A stretch of 64,000 nucleotides of DNA from Spongilla lacustris (GCA_949361645.1 OX442428.1:5432461-5496460); one strand, 5' to 3'. Positions 1 through 9,952 are shown, counted from the stretch's first letter. The notes: generated by a model from the letters alone, not told the origin. A program made the numbers and translations.

Positions 1-560
1 TTCTGTATGCAATGATTTTGTCTGCCACTTGAATGTACTTGTGGCAATTGTAGTTTTTTGGTCAACCAATTTTCCAGCTTGATTTCCCAACTAACCACGT
101 TTGCCTGGCACTTGAGAATTGGAAAGCAAAACACATGGAGCAACTTCTTCCTGTGGCAGAATGCATAGTTCTTTTTTCAGTAATCCAACATGAAACTGTA
201 CAAATGATGTTTGAAAGATTGAACGTTTTGTACAAGTCTTCGAACTCCTCTGAGCTAGGTGAACTTCTAGCCCATTGTCTGGCACTAACTTCTGGGATAG
301 CCCATATAGGATGCAAAATAGTTTTTATACAATTGGGTTCACAAACAGGAAATGTGAGCGCACCAATGCCCATAAAATATGGATCTGCTGCTAGTTGTGA
401 AGGCCACACCCAAGGATGGAACAGCATAGTGGTCATTACCTTAACTTCTTGTCACTTACATGTACATGTATAGTACCTGGCTAGATTATCTAAATCTAAT
501 TTTAAAAATTGCAAGGGCTATTATATACATGTACAAGGAAACCCCATAAATTGCTCCCTC
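1..560. other. Left edge, no recognised gene
   Basis: Overlapping open frames of 60-125 codons lie on both strands between about 60 and 470, but none resembles a family I know and no splice structure joins them. The segment from about 472 to 570 (a stretch beginning tacctggctaga) recurs, diverged, at about 17381-17484, so its right part is a dispersed repeat. Confidence 0.5.
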
Positions 561-866
561 AGGGGCCCCACTTTGACAAGTAAATCAAAACCTTCTCTAT
601 CGAGAAAGTGATTGGTGGGATGTAGGATTGGTGGTGCAAAAAGCAAGAAAACAAGGTACAGTGCGGTTTGGTAGGATCCTACAACTCACAGTCCTGAATT
701 TGCAAACAAAGAAGCCTCTTTGCAAATTTAGGACTGTTATAGTTGTAGGATCCTACCAAACCTCACTTTAACATACTGTACCTTGTTTCCTTGCTTTTTG
801 CACCACCAATCCTACATCTCACCAATCACTTTCTCAATAGAGAAGTTTTTGATTTACTTGTTCCCC
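561..866. mobile_element. Foldback (MITE-like) element
   Basis: The two halves are inverted copies. The left arm from about 575 (gacaagtaaatcaaaa) pairs with the right arm ending near 862 (ttttgatttacttgttc), and homology continues inward through the caccaccaatcctac and taggatcctac segments to a short loop near 705-725. Outer ends share AGGGG/CCCCT. There is no coding capacity. Superfamily unknown because no clear target duplication was found. Confidence 0.8.
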
Positions 867-949
867 TAATTTTTTTTCTCTGCCAGGAGTGTTCAGTAAT
901 ATACGGCTTAGTGTATTTGTTGCAATGCTTAGATTCCTAGGGGAGGATA

Positions 950-1145
950 CGGGGGAGGGGGGTATGGGGGTTGGAAACCCCCCCCCCCCCCCCCCCCCCC
1001 CATTTGGCCAAAATACTTTTTTTTTTTTTTGCACGCAGTTTAACGCGGACAGCCCCCCCTCCCACCCAGGGGCGGATACAGGAATTTGGAAATGGGAGGG
1101 GGCACAGTTAGAGACGCCGCCCCGGGGAGGGTGCGGGAGGGGGGC

Positions 1146-1192
<47 letters not shown>

Positions 1193-1200
1193 ACCAGCCA
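950..1200. repeat. Poly-C tracts with GGGGCGGATACAGG terminus
   Basis: Two long cytosine runs (about 978-1002 and 1146-1191) flank a sequence starting CAGGGGCGGATACAGG at 1067. That motif is the terminus of the small transposon family seen complete at 45154-45467 and 57620-58776. Only one end is identifiable here, so this is read as an incomplete copy. Proline- and glycine-rich frames across it are artefacts of the homopolymers. Confidence 0.6.
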
Positions 1201-1550
1201 GGGGGTATGGGAGAGCGCTGTAAGCTCCCCCATCTAGGCCTGGGGCAGAGCCCCAGAAGCCAACGCGTTTTGCGTTGAAAAAGCTCCGAAAATTACGCAA
1301 AAAATTAAAGCAGCCTGTTAAATAGTAGCTATATTGTTTATACGTATGCAATGCATGTGTTTTTTTCACAAGAAATACATGTTAGTTGTAGCAACTCGTA
1401 CTTTTAAAATGTAACTACTAAAATTTGTGGGCCAAATAATATAGCTCAGCTTTGATATGCAATGCGATGCTCCAATCTTTTTAATCTTTTTAGTATATAC
1501 TGATCTCCGCTTCTTTTCAATACGCACGTATGCAAATATAATCGTAATCA
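1201..1550. other. Unassigned AT-rich spacer
   Basis: No gene, repeat or RNA structure was recognised. Short open frames here are not supported by any family resemblance. Confidence 0.4.
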
Positions 1551-1642
1551 CACAGTTTCGTGCGGTTATAAATCGCACGCGACACGCAAAATACACTCAT
1601 GAATATTTAATGAGTCGTCCGGAAGGGGGGTACGTGCCCTTG

Positions 1643-1677
<35 letters not shown>
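1550..1677. repeat. GC-rich repeat module, left half
   Basis: The stretch with gcggttataaatcgcacgcg, then gtccggaaggggggtacgtgcc and a poly-C run, is homologous in reverse orientation to 57640-57760. A corresponding module with cggttctaatcgcacgcgg follows at about 8290-8380. The hAT element starting at 1678 sits in its poly-C tract, so this half and the sequence after 8267 were once contiguous. Confidence 0.65.
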
Positions 1678-1678
<1 letters not shown>

Positions 1679-2049
1679 AGTGTTGCCGCGATTCTAATTA
1701 TATTGTCGATTACGAATTAATGGTCGCAACTGATTAGTATGCATCATCGAGTCATATCGACGAATATTCATAGCTCATTATATCGTCGATACACGAGCCT
1801 AATCGACGATCTAATCAAAAATGGCTACTAGGGCAGTGGCAATAGCAGTGTAAGGAACACTAAGCAGTAAGCTTGTAGATGATTGCACTGCAACTGTATC
1901 TGTTGCAAACAGATGTATGATGCTGTATAAATGCATGGCTTCTTTGAACCCTACAAAGTGCACGCGCGCACAGACCGCGCGTATACTAGAAATAAACAAG
2001 TTGTTAATATTGATCTCTTATGATGAAATTTTGTGACTTACAAAAGGTC

Positions 2050-2322
2050 TCATAAGTCTGCTAAAATTGCACGATTGTGTCGTAAAAATAAGACTTGGTG
2101 AAGATGGGAGGGCAAAATCCGCCATCATTTTTTCTTCTTTGTGGTTGAGAAAACACGCTCGGATGGTGCTGATGAGTCTGGAATGGCTAGGTACTTGCGA
2201 GCCAGAGCAGCAAGATGTGTGTATGCAGCTTGATTTGTTGTCCACCGCATCAGAGGGTTTTTTTTTTTTACTGGTCTATCAGTACTATGTGCACTTATAC
2301 ACATATGCACATACACACCCAT
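2050..2322 (-). pseudogene. hAT transposase C-terminal dimerisation domain (relic)
   Basis: The minus-strand reading contains the hAT C-terminal signature: a PLMRW segment, then LAALARKYLAIP, SSAPSERVFS, and after an in-frame stop the tail segment PSHLHQVLFLRHN ending at a stop at 2050. In hAT transposases this region mediates dimerisation and lies at the extreme C-terminus. Most of the catalytic region upstream is not recognisable. The one stop between SERVFS and the tail, in a lysine-coding A-run, shows decay or a homopolymer error. It belongs to the same gene as the BED finger at 7927-8102, about 5.6 kb away. Confidence 0.85.
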
Positions 2323-2329
2323 GCAAGTA

Positions 2330-2500
2330 AAAATGGCAAGCTGGTGACAACCTTGTGGCAGCCTTAGCTTGTGTATATGGTTGTTATAAGCTTGTTACAT
2401 GCATGGTTGTTACAACGTTGTTAACAAGGTTGTAACAACCATGGTAAAAGATTGTCTCCAGCTTGTTACAACCTTTCACAGGTTGAAGTCAGCCAAAACA
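2330..2500. repeat. Short-unit GGTTGTAACAAG repeat with hairpin
   Basis: Variants of ggttgtaacaag and its complement recur. A near-perfect palindrome around ttgttaacaa sits at about 2403-2440. No coding potential. Confidence 0.55.
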
Positions 2501-3120
2501 ACCTTCAGGTGAAGATTTTAATTAATATGCATGCACCTACATGTAGCTTGCATGTACATGTATGCTGTACATCACAAAACTGGGTAAAAAAGATATTTTA
2601 AAAATGTAAGAACACAAAGACACAAAAAGAGACCATATTGCTGTTTTGCTTGTCATTGGTAGATATTATGATTCGACTCTGCAACAAACTTGCATTGCAA
2701 TAAAGATACGGATGAAATGAATTCTTCTTATAGATTTGTACTGATGTACAACAGGCAGTGATTGTAGCCCTGTGGATTAGCCTGATGATGCCAGGATGGA
2801 CACGGTAGCGGGTGCTGAAGACATGGATCCATTATTTCATTTTTACAAATGTGCAGCAATCTATGTACATTCCTGTTGCATCTTCAAATTGTTTCCACAG
2901 CTCAGTTGTAGTTGCATTTTGTCCACACTTCAGTAGATGTGACCGGTTATGACAAACAGCGTCCTACACATGCGTGAACCGCAGCTAGGCTGAATTGAAG
3001 AACACTATAAAGTGTATAAAAATTGGTATAATGGAGTTGCAGGCTGTTAAAATAAATAACCATGCAGAGCAGGTAATAGCTGTTGTGCTATTCCATCATC
3101 TAACAGACTAACAGTACACC
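2500..3120. other. hAT interior without recognised coding
   Basis: AT-rich sequence between the transposase tail and the poly-C tracts. A search by eye for catalytic hAT segments on the minus strand found nothing convincing. Confidence 0.4.
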
Positions 3121-3142
3121 CCTATGGATGACAATAATTGCA

Positions 3143-3144
3143 AA

Positions 3145-3177
<33 letters not shown>

Positions 3178-3345
3178 TGGGTTAAGCACCACTGCACAAG
3201 CATTTATTATGTCCCGGCCGGGACAGACTTGTAAATGCCTGCCTCCTCAGACAAGCTTCTATTTTGTTCCCCCCCCCCCCCCCCCCCGACAAGCTTTTAT
3301 TTTGTTTTGTCCCCCCCCCCCGCCCCACACACACACACACACTGT
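3143..3345. repeat. Poly-C tracts with duplicated ACAAGCTTYTATTTTGT and (CA)n
   Basis: Three cytosine runs are separated by two copies of a segment reading gacaagcttctattttg, followed by a short CA microsatellite. It looks like a local tandem duplication of a segment plus its homopolymer. Confidence 0.65.
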
Positions 3346-3828
3346 ACACTACCAATGGCCAGTGATAGGTCATTGTATGTATGAATCACCTGTGTTCTTC
3401 ATTGTGGCTCCATCTGTTGTGATGCTTACTGAGGGCAAGACTTTTCTTTAGCTGCATGGAAGGGTAATTATTATTAGAATCAGTTCAATAACTGATGTCA
3501 GTGATGAACCTATACCAGGTCTTTCACCTCCTCGTATTTAGTTTCAATTCTGTGTGGCAGTACAAGAACCTTGTGCGTGAGATTTTAGTTTTGAATAAAC
3601 TGTCGAAATGACCCCACACAATGGCATTCACTAATAGGTCATTTGCTTCCTTTACGCTTTCCTCGCTAAAGTTAGGTGGCAAGCCAAAACATATCCGGCT
3701 CGGGGCTGCCTATATATAGCTATGAGAGGCTTTGAAAGGTCTGGCCTGAAAAATCGTGCATCACACATCACCATAAAGGAATACCAGCAAACTAATTTGA
3801 CGACTTACAGCAAGCTTTTGGATGTGTT
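3345..3828. other. Residual hAT interior, no gene recognised
   Basis: Flanks the left end of the nested Ginger element. Where it meets the insertion site it continues, on the minus strand, the BED-finger exon found beyond the other end. The frame closes after about 9 codons, near a possible GTAAGT splice donor. Confidence 0.45.
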
Positions 3829-3832
3829 GTTC
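3829..3832. repeat. 4-bp target site duplication (left), GTTC
   Basis: GTTC immediately precedes the TGTCACGC terminus of the Ginger element and is repeated at 7927-7930 just after the other terminus. Confidence 0.85.
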
Positions 3833-3935
3833 TGTCACGCACCATTTGGTCCGCGTCTACCGGCCGGACCAAAAAAGGCTGCCTAAAATTGTCCGGCCGG
3901 ACAATTTTAGGTGCTCGATTTTGTCCCACGTGTCA
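3833..3935. repeat. Left subterminal repeats of the Ginger element
   Basis: Contains a palindromic pair around gtccggccggac and ggctgcctaaaattgtcc; the same words recur in the right subterminal zone. Likely transposase binding sites (inference from position and repetition). Confidence 0.65.
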
Positions 3936-3970
3936 TTTTTTGGTCCCATGTGACTTTAAAGGTGTTCAAA

Positions 3971-6900
3971 ATGTCGGAAGCAGGGACGGATGATGAAGGC
4001 GACACTCTTGAACTGGCCTACAGCTACAAGGTCAACGGAAAGTACCCTCCAGGATGTGATGTCAACAAGAAGAGATCCATCAGACGAAAGGCGGAAAAGA
4101 TAGTTCTTAAAAATGGCGAAGCGTGGACGAAAAGAAAAGTGAACGGAACGAGTAAGGTGAGTGTGGCATGTTACTACTGTACGTGTTCTACTAAAAAGAT
4201 TCGTATGAGAAAATGTTTGACTACGCAATTCCTCGGATATGCATCGAATTTAATGTTAGTAGCGTAATGGGATATAGGGTTATCTTGCAGCGTTACTCCC
4301 CCCCCCCCCCCCCCTCGCCCTCGAACTATTAACCATACCCGACCCGCGTATAGAATGTTCGTCCTATTTCACCCGTTCTCGAATACTGTTGCTCATTTGC
4401 ATTTATACTTGAATAGGATGTGAGGCTGATTTTGGATGCTGTTGAGAAGCAGAGGATTTTGCGTTCCTGTCATTGTGACCCAACTTCTGGCCATCTGGGA
4501 ACCAAATGTACAATCAAAAGAATTAGAGAACGCTTCATGTGGCAGGGACTTAACAAAGAAGTTTTTCAACTAGTAATGGTTACAATTAGTTTCACACATT
4601 TACATGTGGCAACATGTTTTACAGGTGGAATCCTGTGAGGCATGCCAGAAAAATTCTGATAAACTTGTGGTTACTTCTACTGAACTCCATCCTGTTCCTG
4701 TTCGTACGACATGGTATCATGTAGCTATTGATTTTATTGGGCCCATTTCACCAGTTTCAGTATCTGGAAACAGGTCAGTTTATTCATTGTGTGCTAGAAA
4801 TATATATTTTACCACTGTAGATAAGTTACACATCTTATCAATAAATCTGTAGGTACATCCTTACACTTAGCAACCACTTTTCGAAATGGGTTGAAGCGGT
4901 TGCGGTTCCAACTAAAGAAGCCCATCAAGTGGCAAGCTCACTATACAAGGTATGTATGTATGTATGTATATCATCAACTTTCCAACTTTTTTTTTAAATG
5001 TAGATTTTCATGCGCATGGGATTGCCTAGTATCTTGACGACAGACAACGGTTCTGAGTTCAAGAACAAACTGAACGATGCAATGATGAAACAGTTGGGGA
5101 TTAGGCACTGTCCTATTACTCCTTACCACCCACAGGTATGCAATGTGAATGAAATTAGTTCAATAATTCATCACATGTCTTTTTTTGATTAGTCAAATGG
5201 TCTTGATGAGCGATACAATCAGACATTGCAGAGAATGCTTTCTAAAGCATTGATGGGACACAAGAATATGTGGGATCAATTCATCGATTCATCAGTATTT
5301 GCATACAACACTTCAACCCACTAATCAACTCATTACACTCCATTTGAAGTGATGTTTGGAAGAAGAGCAAGGTTACCCATTGATGCAGACCTGGAATCGA
5401 TTTGTGAACAGTTAAGTTTTTTGCCACAACATTACTCTTTTCATTGATTTATATTTATTGTGCTCATATTAATTTTAGTTCAGCTGAGGAACCTAACACA
5501 GCGAGCCACATGGAAGATGTGTCCAAACTAAGACAAAGTATTTTGAAAAATGTGAAGCACAACATCCTTGTTGCACAGGTATAATGTATTTATTTTATGC
5601 TGTGCCATCATGTTCTCTTTGCTCCTATAGGCTAAGCAAAAGCAGCAATATGATGCAAAACATGTTAGAGCATCACTTTTTGAGATTGGCGCCATGGTGG
5701 TTAAGAAAGATTTTGTTCGGAAAAAGAGGAAGGGAGGAAAATTGGACCCCAAGTGGGTTGGGCCATACATTATAACTGCCAAGCTTAGCAAAGGATTTTA
5801 CTCCTTGCAATCGGTTGCAAACTCTAACGACTGTGTCAAGCGTGTGAATGGTGCACACCTTAAGGTTTTTTATTCCTCGGAACGTCAATCATGCAGCAAT
5901 TATCCTCAACACTCAAATTAGTCTTCTCCTCATCAGTCAAATCAGTCTTCACCTCATCAATCAAATCAGTCTTCACCTCACCAGTCAAATCAGTCTTCAC
6001 CTCACCAGTCAAATCAGTCTTCACCTCACCAGTCAAATCAGTCTTCACCTCACCAGTCAAATCAGTCTTCACCTCACCAGTCAAATCAGTCTTCACCTCA
6101 CCAGTCAAATCAGTCTTCACCTCTTCAATCAAATCAGTCTTCACCTCACCAGTCAAATCAATCTACACCTCACAATACATTAGAAATGGATAGTGAAATG
6201 TTATGGAGTCAGCTACATTCTCCATGCCTTATGCGCCTGTTTAGAACTGGAGCTTCCACTCTGCAGTATGAGCCGAGAGAAGATGATGAAGCATTTGATG
6301 TAAGTATATTGAAAACTATATGAATGTTCGAATGTAACCATTAAACCTGATCACAGGTACCACCCGTAGGACTACAGGAGGGTGAGTTTGCTTTGAGCAA
6401 GGATACGACAGTCGCTTTATGGAAGGATTACATGTCCTTCTATCATGAAGTTCAACTACAAGAAATTATGGGAGGTAATTTTGTGATAGTGAATGAAGAC
6501 TTGTTTAAGGAATTTGATGAATTTAAACACAAGTTGTATTCCTCTGTGGAAAGAGGCTTCACTGTAGTTGAAGCTGTGGAACTAGTTCAAATTTGGTGCA
6601 GGTCAAGCAACTTGTGTTTAAGGGAGACACAATTACTCGGGAAAAAGTACTTTGTTATGTCCTCATCACAGATGGATGCATTCTGTGAGTGGGTCTATAG
6701 AAATAGGAGCACATGCAACAGTCAAGAAAATATAGTTGCATTGTTGTTGGAGGCCAGCAATAGTAAATCCTTTGAAAAGGAGACTGATCATCATTTAATA
6801 TCCTACAATCCAGTCTGCATAGAATGGCAGATATCCAAGTGCAATTTGCTAGGCTTACATTTTTGTCAGGATAACAACGTGCATCATGGCATAATTCCAG

Positions 6901-7337
6901 CAAAAATGATTGAAGTCTCACAGAAACCTTTAAGAACTGCAAGAATAGTTTCAGATGGAAACTGCTTTTTCCGCTGCATTGCAATGATTCTTACTGGATC
7001 ACAGGAGTATCATGAAGAAATGAGGCTACTTATTACAACGTACATGACATCTAATTCCTCCAACGAAAAACTATCCAGTCTTCTGCCTCAAAATCAATCC
7101 ATGCAAACATACATTATGCAATCGAAGATGCAGTTTCTAGGAGAATGGGCCACAGATTTGGAAATAACTGCGGCTTCTTGCTGGCTGAATACAAAAATAT
7201 ATGTATGGAACTTTACTGGAACGATCTATGAGTGGGCACTTTATTCTCCTCATGAAGAAGTAAATGACCTACACCAAGAAGAATCAATTTTTATAACCAA
7301 TGTGTATGATCATTTTGAAGTGGTTAAAAAGATGTAA
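3971..7337 (+). pseudogene. Ginger-type integrase/transposase fused to an OTU cysteine protease
   Basis: Nine exons can be joined in one frame using GT..AG introns: 3971-4156, 4417-4572, 4625-4773, 4853-4949, 5004-5135, 5193-5410, 5479-5578, 5631-6299, 6357-7337, giving about 895 codons. Order of domains: a basic N-terminus; an H2C2 zinc-binding domain (about residues 80-125, HCDPTSGHLG then CEAC); an integrase core (about 135-310) with all three acidic residues visible in AIDFIGP, TTDNGSEF and LDERYNQ; a GPY/F domain (WVGPYI, about 388); a Ser-Pro-His-Gln repeat linker (about 440-530); and an OTU domain (about 765-890) with DGNCFFRC holding the predicted catalytic Cys and YDHF the His. The integrase should excise and insert the element; the OTU domain predicts a deubiquitinase-type cysteine protease. 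In-frame stops TAA at 5322 (in the integrase core) and TAG at 5919 (a Gln position in the repeats) break it. Everything else is open, so inactivation looks recent. Confidence 0.88.
5905..6175 (+). repeat. 24-bp coding minisatellite inside the transposase gene
   Basis: About ten copies of a unit like tcaaatcagtcttcacctcaccag. Because 24 is a multiple of three, the gene frame is kept and encodes an SPHQSNQS linker between the GPY/F and OTU domains. Confidence 0.9.
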
Positions 7338-7660
7338 GAAATTTCGAGGCAAACAGTTCATTTTCATGTTTTGCATGTGCTGCTACTAGCTTTTAAAAAG
7401 TATAATGAGAAAATTATGTAATTATGATATCTGTTTAAAGTCAGGTAGTGAATGACACATTTATCTGCATGCATATACCTCTCAGTGCAATAATAACATG
7501 AACAATAAAATGATTGGTTATAAAGATGGATTCTTCCTGGTGTAGGTCATTCACTATTACATGAAGAGAATAAAATGCCCACTCATATACAGAACCAAAT
7601 ATCAGTACGTTATTATTATTACATGCATGTATATGCAGGACTTATATATGCCGTTAATTT
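7338..7660. other. 3' flank of the Ginger gene
   Basis: AT-rich, with an AATAAA-type polyadenylation word (aacaataaaatg near 7500). No further gene seen. Confidence 0.45.
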
Positions 7661-7675
7661 ATTCTTTTATCTCGG

Positions 7676-7926
7676 ACAAAAACAGGCTGCCTAAAGTGGT
7701 TTGTCTAACGGACCAAACAGGCAGAGTAGGACCATTTCGGGCAGCCTGAAATGGTCCGGTGCCATTTCCGGGTAGGACAAAATCAGGCAGAGTAGGACCA
7801 TTTCGGGCAGCCTGAAATGGTCCGGTGGACCATTTCAGGCAGCTTGATTTGGTCCGCCGGACAATTTCAGGCAGCCTAATTAGGTCCGCCGGACCATTTC
7901 CGGGTAGGACAAAATCAGGCGCGACA
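7676..7926. repeat. Right subterminal repeats of the Ginger element
   Basis: At least six copies of words such as GGTCCGCCGGACC, CATTTCGGGCAGCCTGAAATG and GGTAGGACAAAATCAGGC in alternating orientation. The open frame reading through them on the minus strand is a repeat artefact joined to the hAT exon. Confidence 0.75.
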
Positions 7927-8102
7927 GTTCCGTGTGCACGTGACACAACTTTATGACACAGTTTGCACTTGGCGGGAGGGAATCTTTCCTTCGCAGCAGG
8001 CTGCCGTTCTATTGTGAAGTGCTTCCACACCCAGCTTTGCGCACTCCTTGTGGTCGTACTGCTACATGTACAACACTCATTATCCACACTCCCTTCCGAC
8101 AT
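7927..8102 (-). pseudogene. hAT transposase N-terminal exon with BED-type zinc finger (relic)
   Basis: Starts with ATG at 8102 on the minus strand. About 59 codons remain before the Ginger insertion. A tryptophan-phenylalanine core (SWVWKHFTI) followed by CKLCHK matches the N-terminal half of a BED finger, a DNA-binding domain typical of hAT transposases. The rest of the finger is cut off at the inserted element, so the gene was destroyed by that insertion if it was not already dead. The remaining C-terminal relic lies at 2050-2322 on the same strand. Confidence 0.75.
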
Positions 8103-8267
8103 TAAATTAAGTAAAATTAGTGAGCGTCGCTATGAATAAAAGAGGTATCGTCGAGCGCTCGAGCCTCGACGATACCTAATTATAAACATCGCCGATTATC
8201 GATACCGGATGCGATACAGGATATGCATCGACGATCCCGAGATCGTTTCCCGATCGCGGCAACACTG

Positions 8268-8510
8268 CACCCCCCCCCCCCCCCCCCCCAGATCCGCCCC
8301 TGTCAGTGCATGCATGTATCCGCGCTGTAGCTAACCGTGGCACTGTTTCATGCGGTTCTAATCGCACGCGGCTGCCCCCCCCCCCCCCCCCCCAGATCCG
8401 CCCCTGGGCCCCCCCCCCCCCCCCCAGATCCGCCCCTGGGCCCCCCCCCCCCCCCCCCCCCCAGATCCGCCCCTGGGCCCCCCCCCCCCCCCCCCCCGCT
8501 CGTTGAATTG
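8268..8510. repeat. Array of poly-C plus AGATCCGCCCCTG modules
   Basis: Four copies of agatccgcccctg are separated by C-runs of 15-25 bases; the first is followed by a longer unit containing cggttctaatcgcacgcgg, as at 57700-57790. AGATCCGCCCCTG is the complement of the terminus CAGGGGCGGATCT, so this is a tandem pile-up of transposon ends. Proline- and glycine-rich frames here are artefacts. Confidence 0.7.
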
Positions 8511-9177
8511 GCCGAAGGCGGACAGCCCTCCCCCCGGTCGTTGAATATACATGTAGGCCTCTTTTTATACCTTTATTCTTCGGATATCTTAAACTCAGAG
8601 TTCTCTTTGTTAACGAGCCGTTTAAATTGGCTTGGTCATCTTTGTTGAAATAGAACTGCCTGCTGTAAACGTGTCTGCAGCTGCGTATACATGTATTACG
8701 TGTGTAGCCTGGCAACAGTAATTAAGACGCGTGTGTGGCGTCATACTGCATACTGCTAGGCAACCGAGAATTTTCACCGATAAAGAATTGCATTTGCTCG
8801 AGTTATTTCACGGCATATTATCACTCGCTTACAATTGTGCATCTTATCTGCATGAAACGATACGTTTGGAGTTAAAATGCAACTTTTTGAAGCTAATCTC
8901 GTCTTCGTACGTTCGACGTTCCTGTCCAGAGTTATACGTGATGAATGGAAGGAGGAGGAGGAGATGAACAAAAATTAAATGGCGGAATTTTGGTACCGAC
9001 TTAATTGTCACTCCACGTAAACGGCACCGTCTAGCGAAGCTCACGTTATATGTGCATATCTGTCATGTTTGTGATGGATTATATGCGACGCGTCGTTACT
9101 GTTTTAAAACGCTCGATCGAAAACCACGCCCACGAAGCCAATCCTACATAGGACCCACTACCGTGGGTCCTGATTAA
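8511..9177. other. Unassigned single-copy-like sequence
   Basis: No family resemblance in any frame. A short hairpin, ggacccactaccgtgggtcc, lies at about 9152-9171. Confidence 0.4.
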
Positions 9178-9555
9178 ATTTCCCTTTTCAGTCGTTCACT
9201 CAATTATGACCTTAAACGTTCGTCGCAACGGGCCGGACGTGAGTGATAAAAACGCGAAGTAGTAAAAGAACCGTACATCCATTAGTTAATTTACTCGTCG
9301 AAGTTATTCAGGATCGGTCGCAAGGAGGACCGCACGCACAACGCACGCTCGCACGCAATTAAAATGTTATTCACTTGAAAATGGGCACCAAACAAAGCCG
9401 AAAGCATGTTTTAGCGAACAGGTGAACTACGATACAGGTTGGTTGGGTGCTTCTAGTGTAGACCCTCTCTTCTATCTATAACCACTAAATGTGATGCCCA
9501 TAAGGCATTCTTGTTGGTAAAAGTATCTAAAAACGTTTGCACCTCTAAACAGCAT
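9178..9555. repeat. Tandem duplication copy A, 5' landmark
   Basis: Matches 17523-17735 and then 61583-61775 in the same order and orientation. The shared sequence begins ttcccttttcagtcgttcactc and ends cgtttgcacctctaaacagca. Here the atgttattca junction is uninterrupted, whereas in copy B the Gypsy element sits exactly at atgtt. This is therefore the empty site for that insertion. Confidence 0.85.
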
Positions 9556-9944
9556 TTACAAGTATTCTGGTTTAAAAGTGTACCGCGGAACTGAAACAAC
9601 ATGCAGGTAACGTGTTATAATACGCGGAACTGAAAAAAAAAAAACAAAAGGACAACAACGCAGAACTGAGACAATAGGGTGAGGCAACAATGGGAAAAAA
9701 TTGGAACTGGAAATAATATTAAACTGGCGGTTGGGAGGGGGGGGGGGGGGGTGCACTCACAGATTATAGCAGCTCTTGCCTCACAGGCAGAGGAGAATGC
9801 TAGACACGACAGCAACAGACGGTCAGCACACAAGCCTTCTTCCTTGGGCACACACTCCACCCCTTCACCACAGCCTCCCAACCCACTTAGACATCTGCGC
9901 AGAGGGGCATAAGGATCAGGGCAAAGCGGCTGCTGGCCAGAGCT
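9556..9944. other. Segment present only in copy A
   Basis: About 390 bp with a poly-G run near 9738-9750. It has no counterpart in copy B (about 61776-61850) and no recognised gene. Confidence 0.4.
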
Positions 9945-9952
9945 GTCGTCGC
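9945..9952. repeat. 8-bp target site duplication (left), GTCGTCGC
   Basis: Identical GTCGTCGC lies at 11073-11080, directly after the opposite terminus of the hAT element. Confidence 0.9.

Larger units (their letters stand above)
3833..7926 (+). mobile_element. Complete Ginger-type cut-and-paste transposon
   Basis: The ends are inverted: TGTCACGCACCATTTGGTCC on the left and, read from the right, TGTCGCGCCTGATTTTGTCC, 15 of 20 matching. Both fit the TGTNR start reported for Ginger transposons, and GTTC is duplicated on both sides, matching their 4-bp duplication. Subterminal zones at both ends carry GGTCCGNCGGACC and AGGCAGCCT motifs. The 4,094-bp interior holds one nine-exon gene joining an integrase to an OTU protease, with no reverse transcriptase, as expected for a DNA transposon derived from or sister to Gypsy integrases. 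Confidence 0.9.
1678..8267 (-). mobile_element. hAT-type DNA transposon, split by a nested Ginger element
   Basis: Terminal inverted repeats CAGTGTTGCCGCGAT lie at both ends, followed inside by ATCGTCGAT-type subterminal motifs. The element lies in a poly-C tract (8 bp before: all C; 8 bp after: cacccccc), so the 8-bp duplication expected for hAT cannot be resolved. Removing the nested 4.1-kb element leaves about 2.5 kb. Remnants of the transposase lie on the minus strand: a BED-finger start near the right end and a dimerisation domain near the left end. The interior between them (about 2330-3830) is mostly non-coding, so it is a degenerate or internally deleted copy. Confidence 0.82.

Noticed and set aside
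62..473. Overlapping frames at the left edge as a real gene
   Set aside because: Both strands are open, there is no recognisable domain and the right part is a dispersed repeat.
889..1369. Proline-rich and glycine-rich frames
   Set aside because: Products of C- and G-homopolymers; the same holds at 8176-8715 and 45056-45560.
3971..5920. A domesticated host GIN-type gene rather than a transposon
   Set aside because: The gene lies between matching inverted ends with a 4-bp duplication and carries nonsense codons, which fits a mobile copy better than a host gene.
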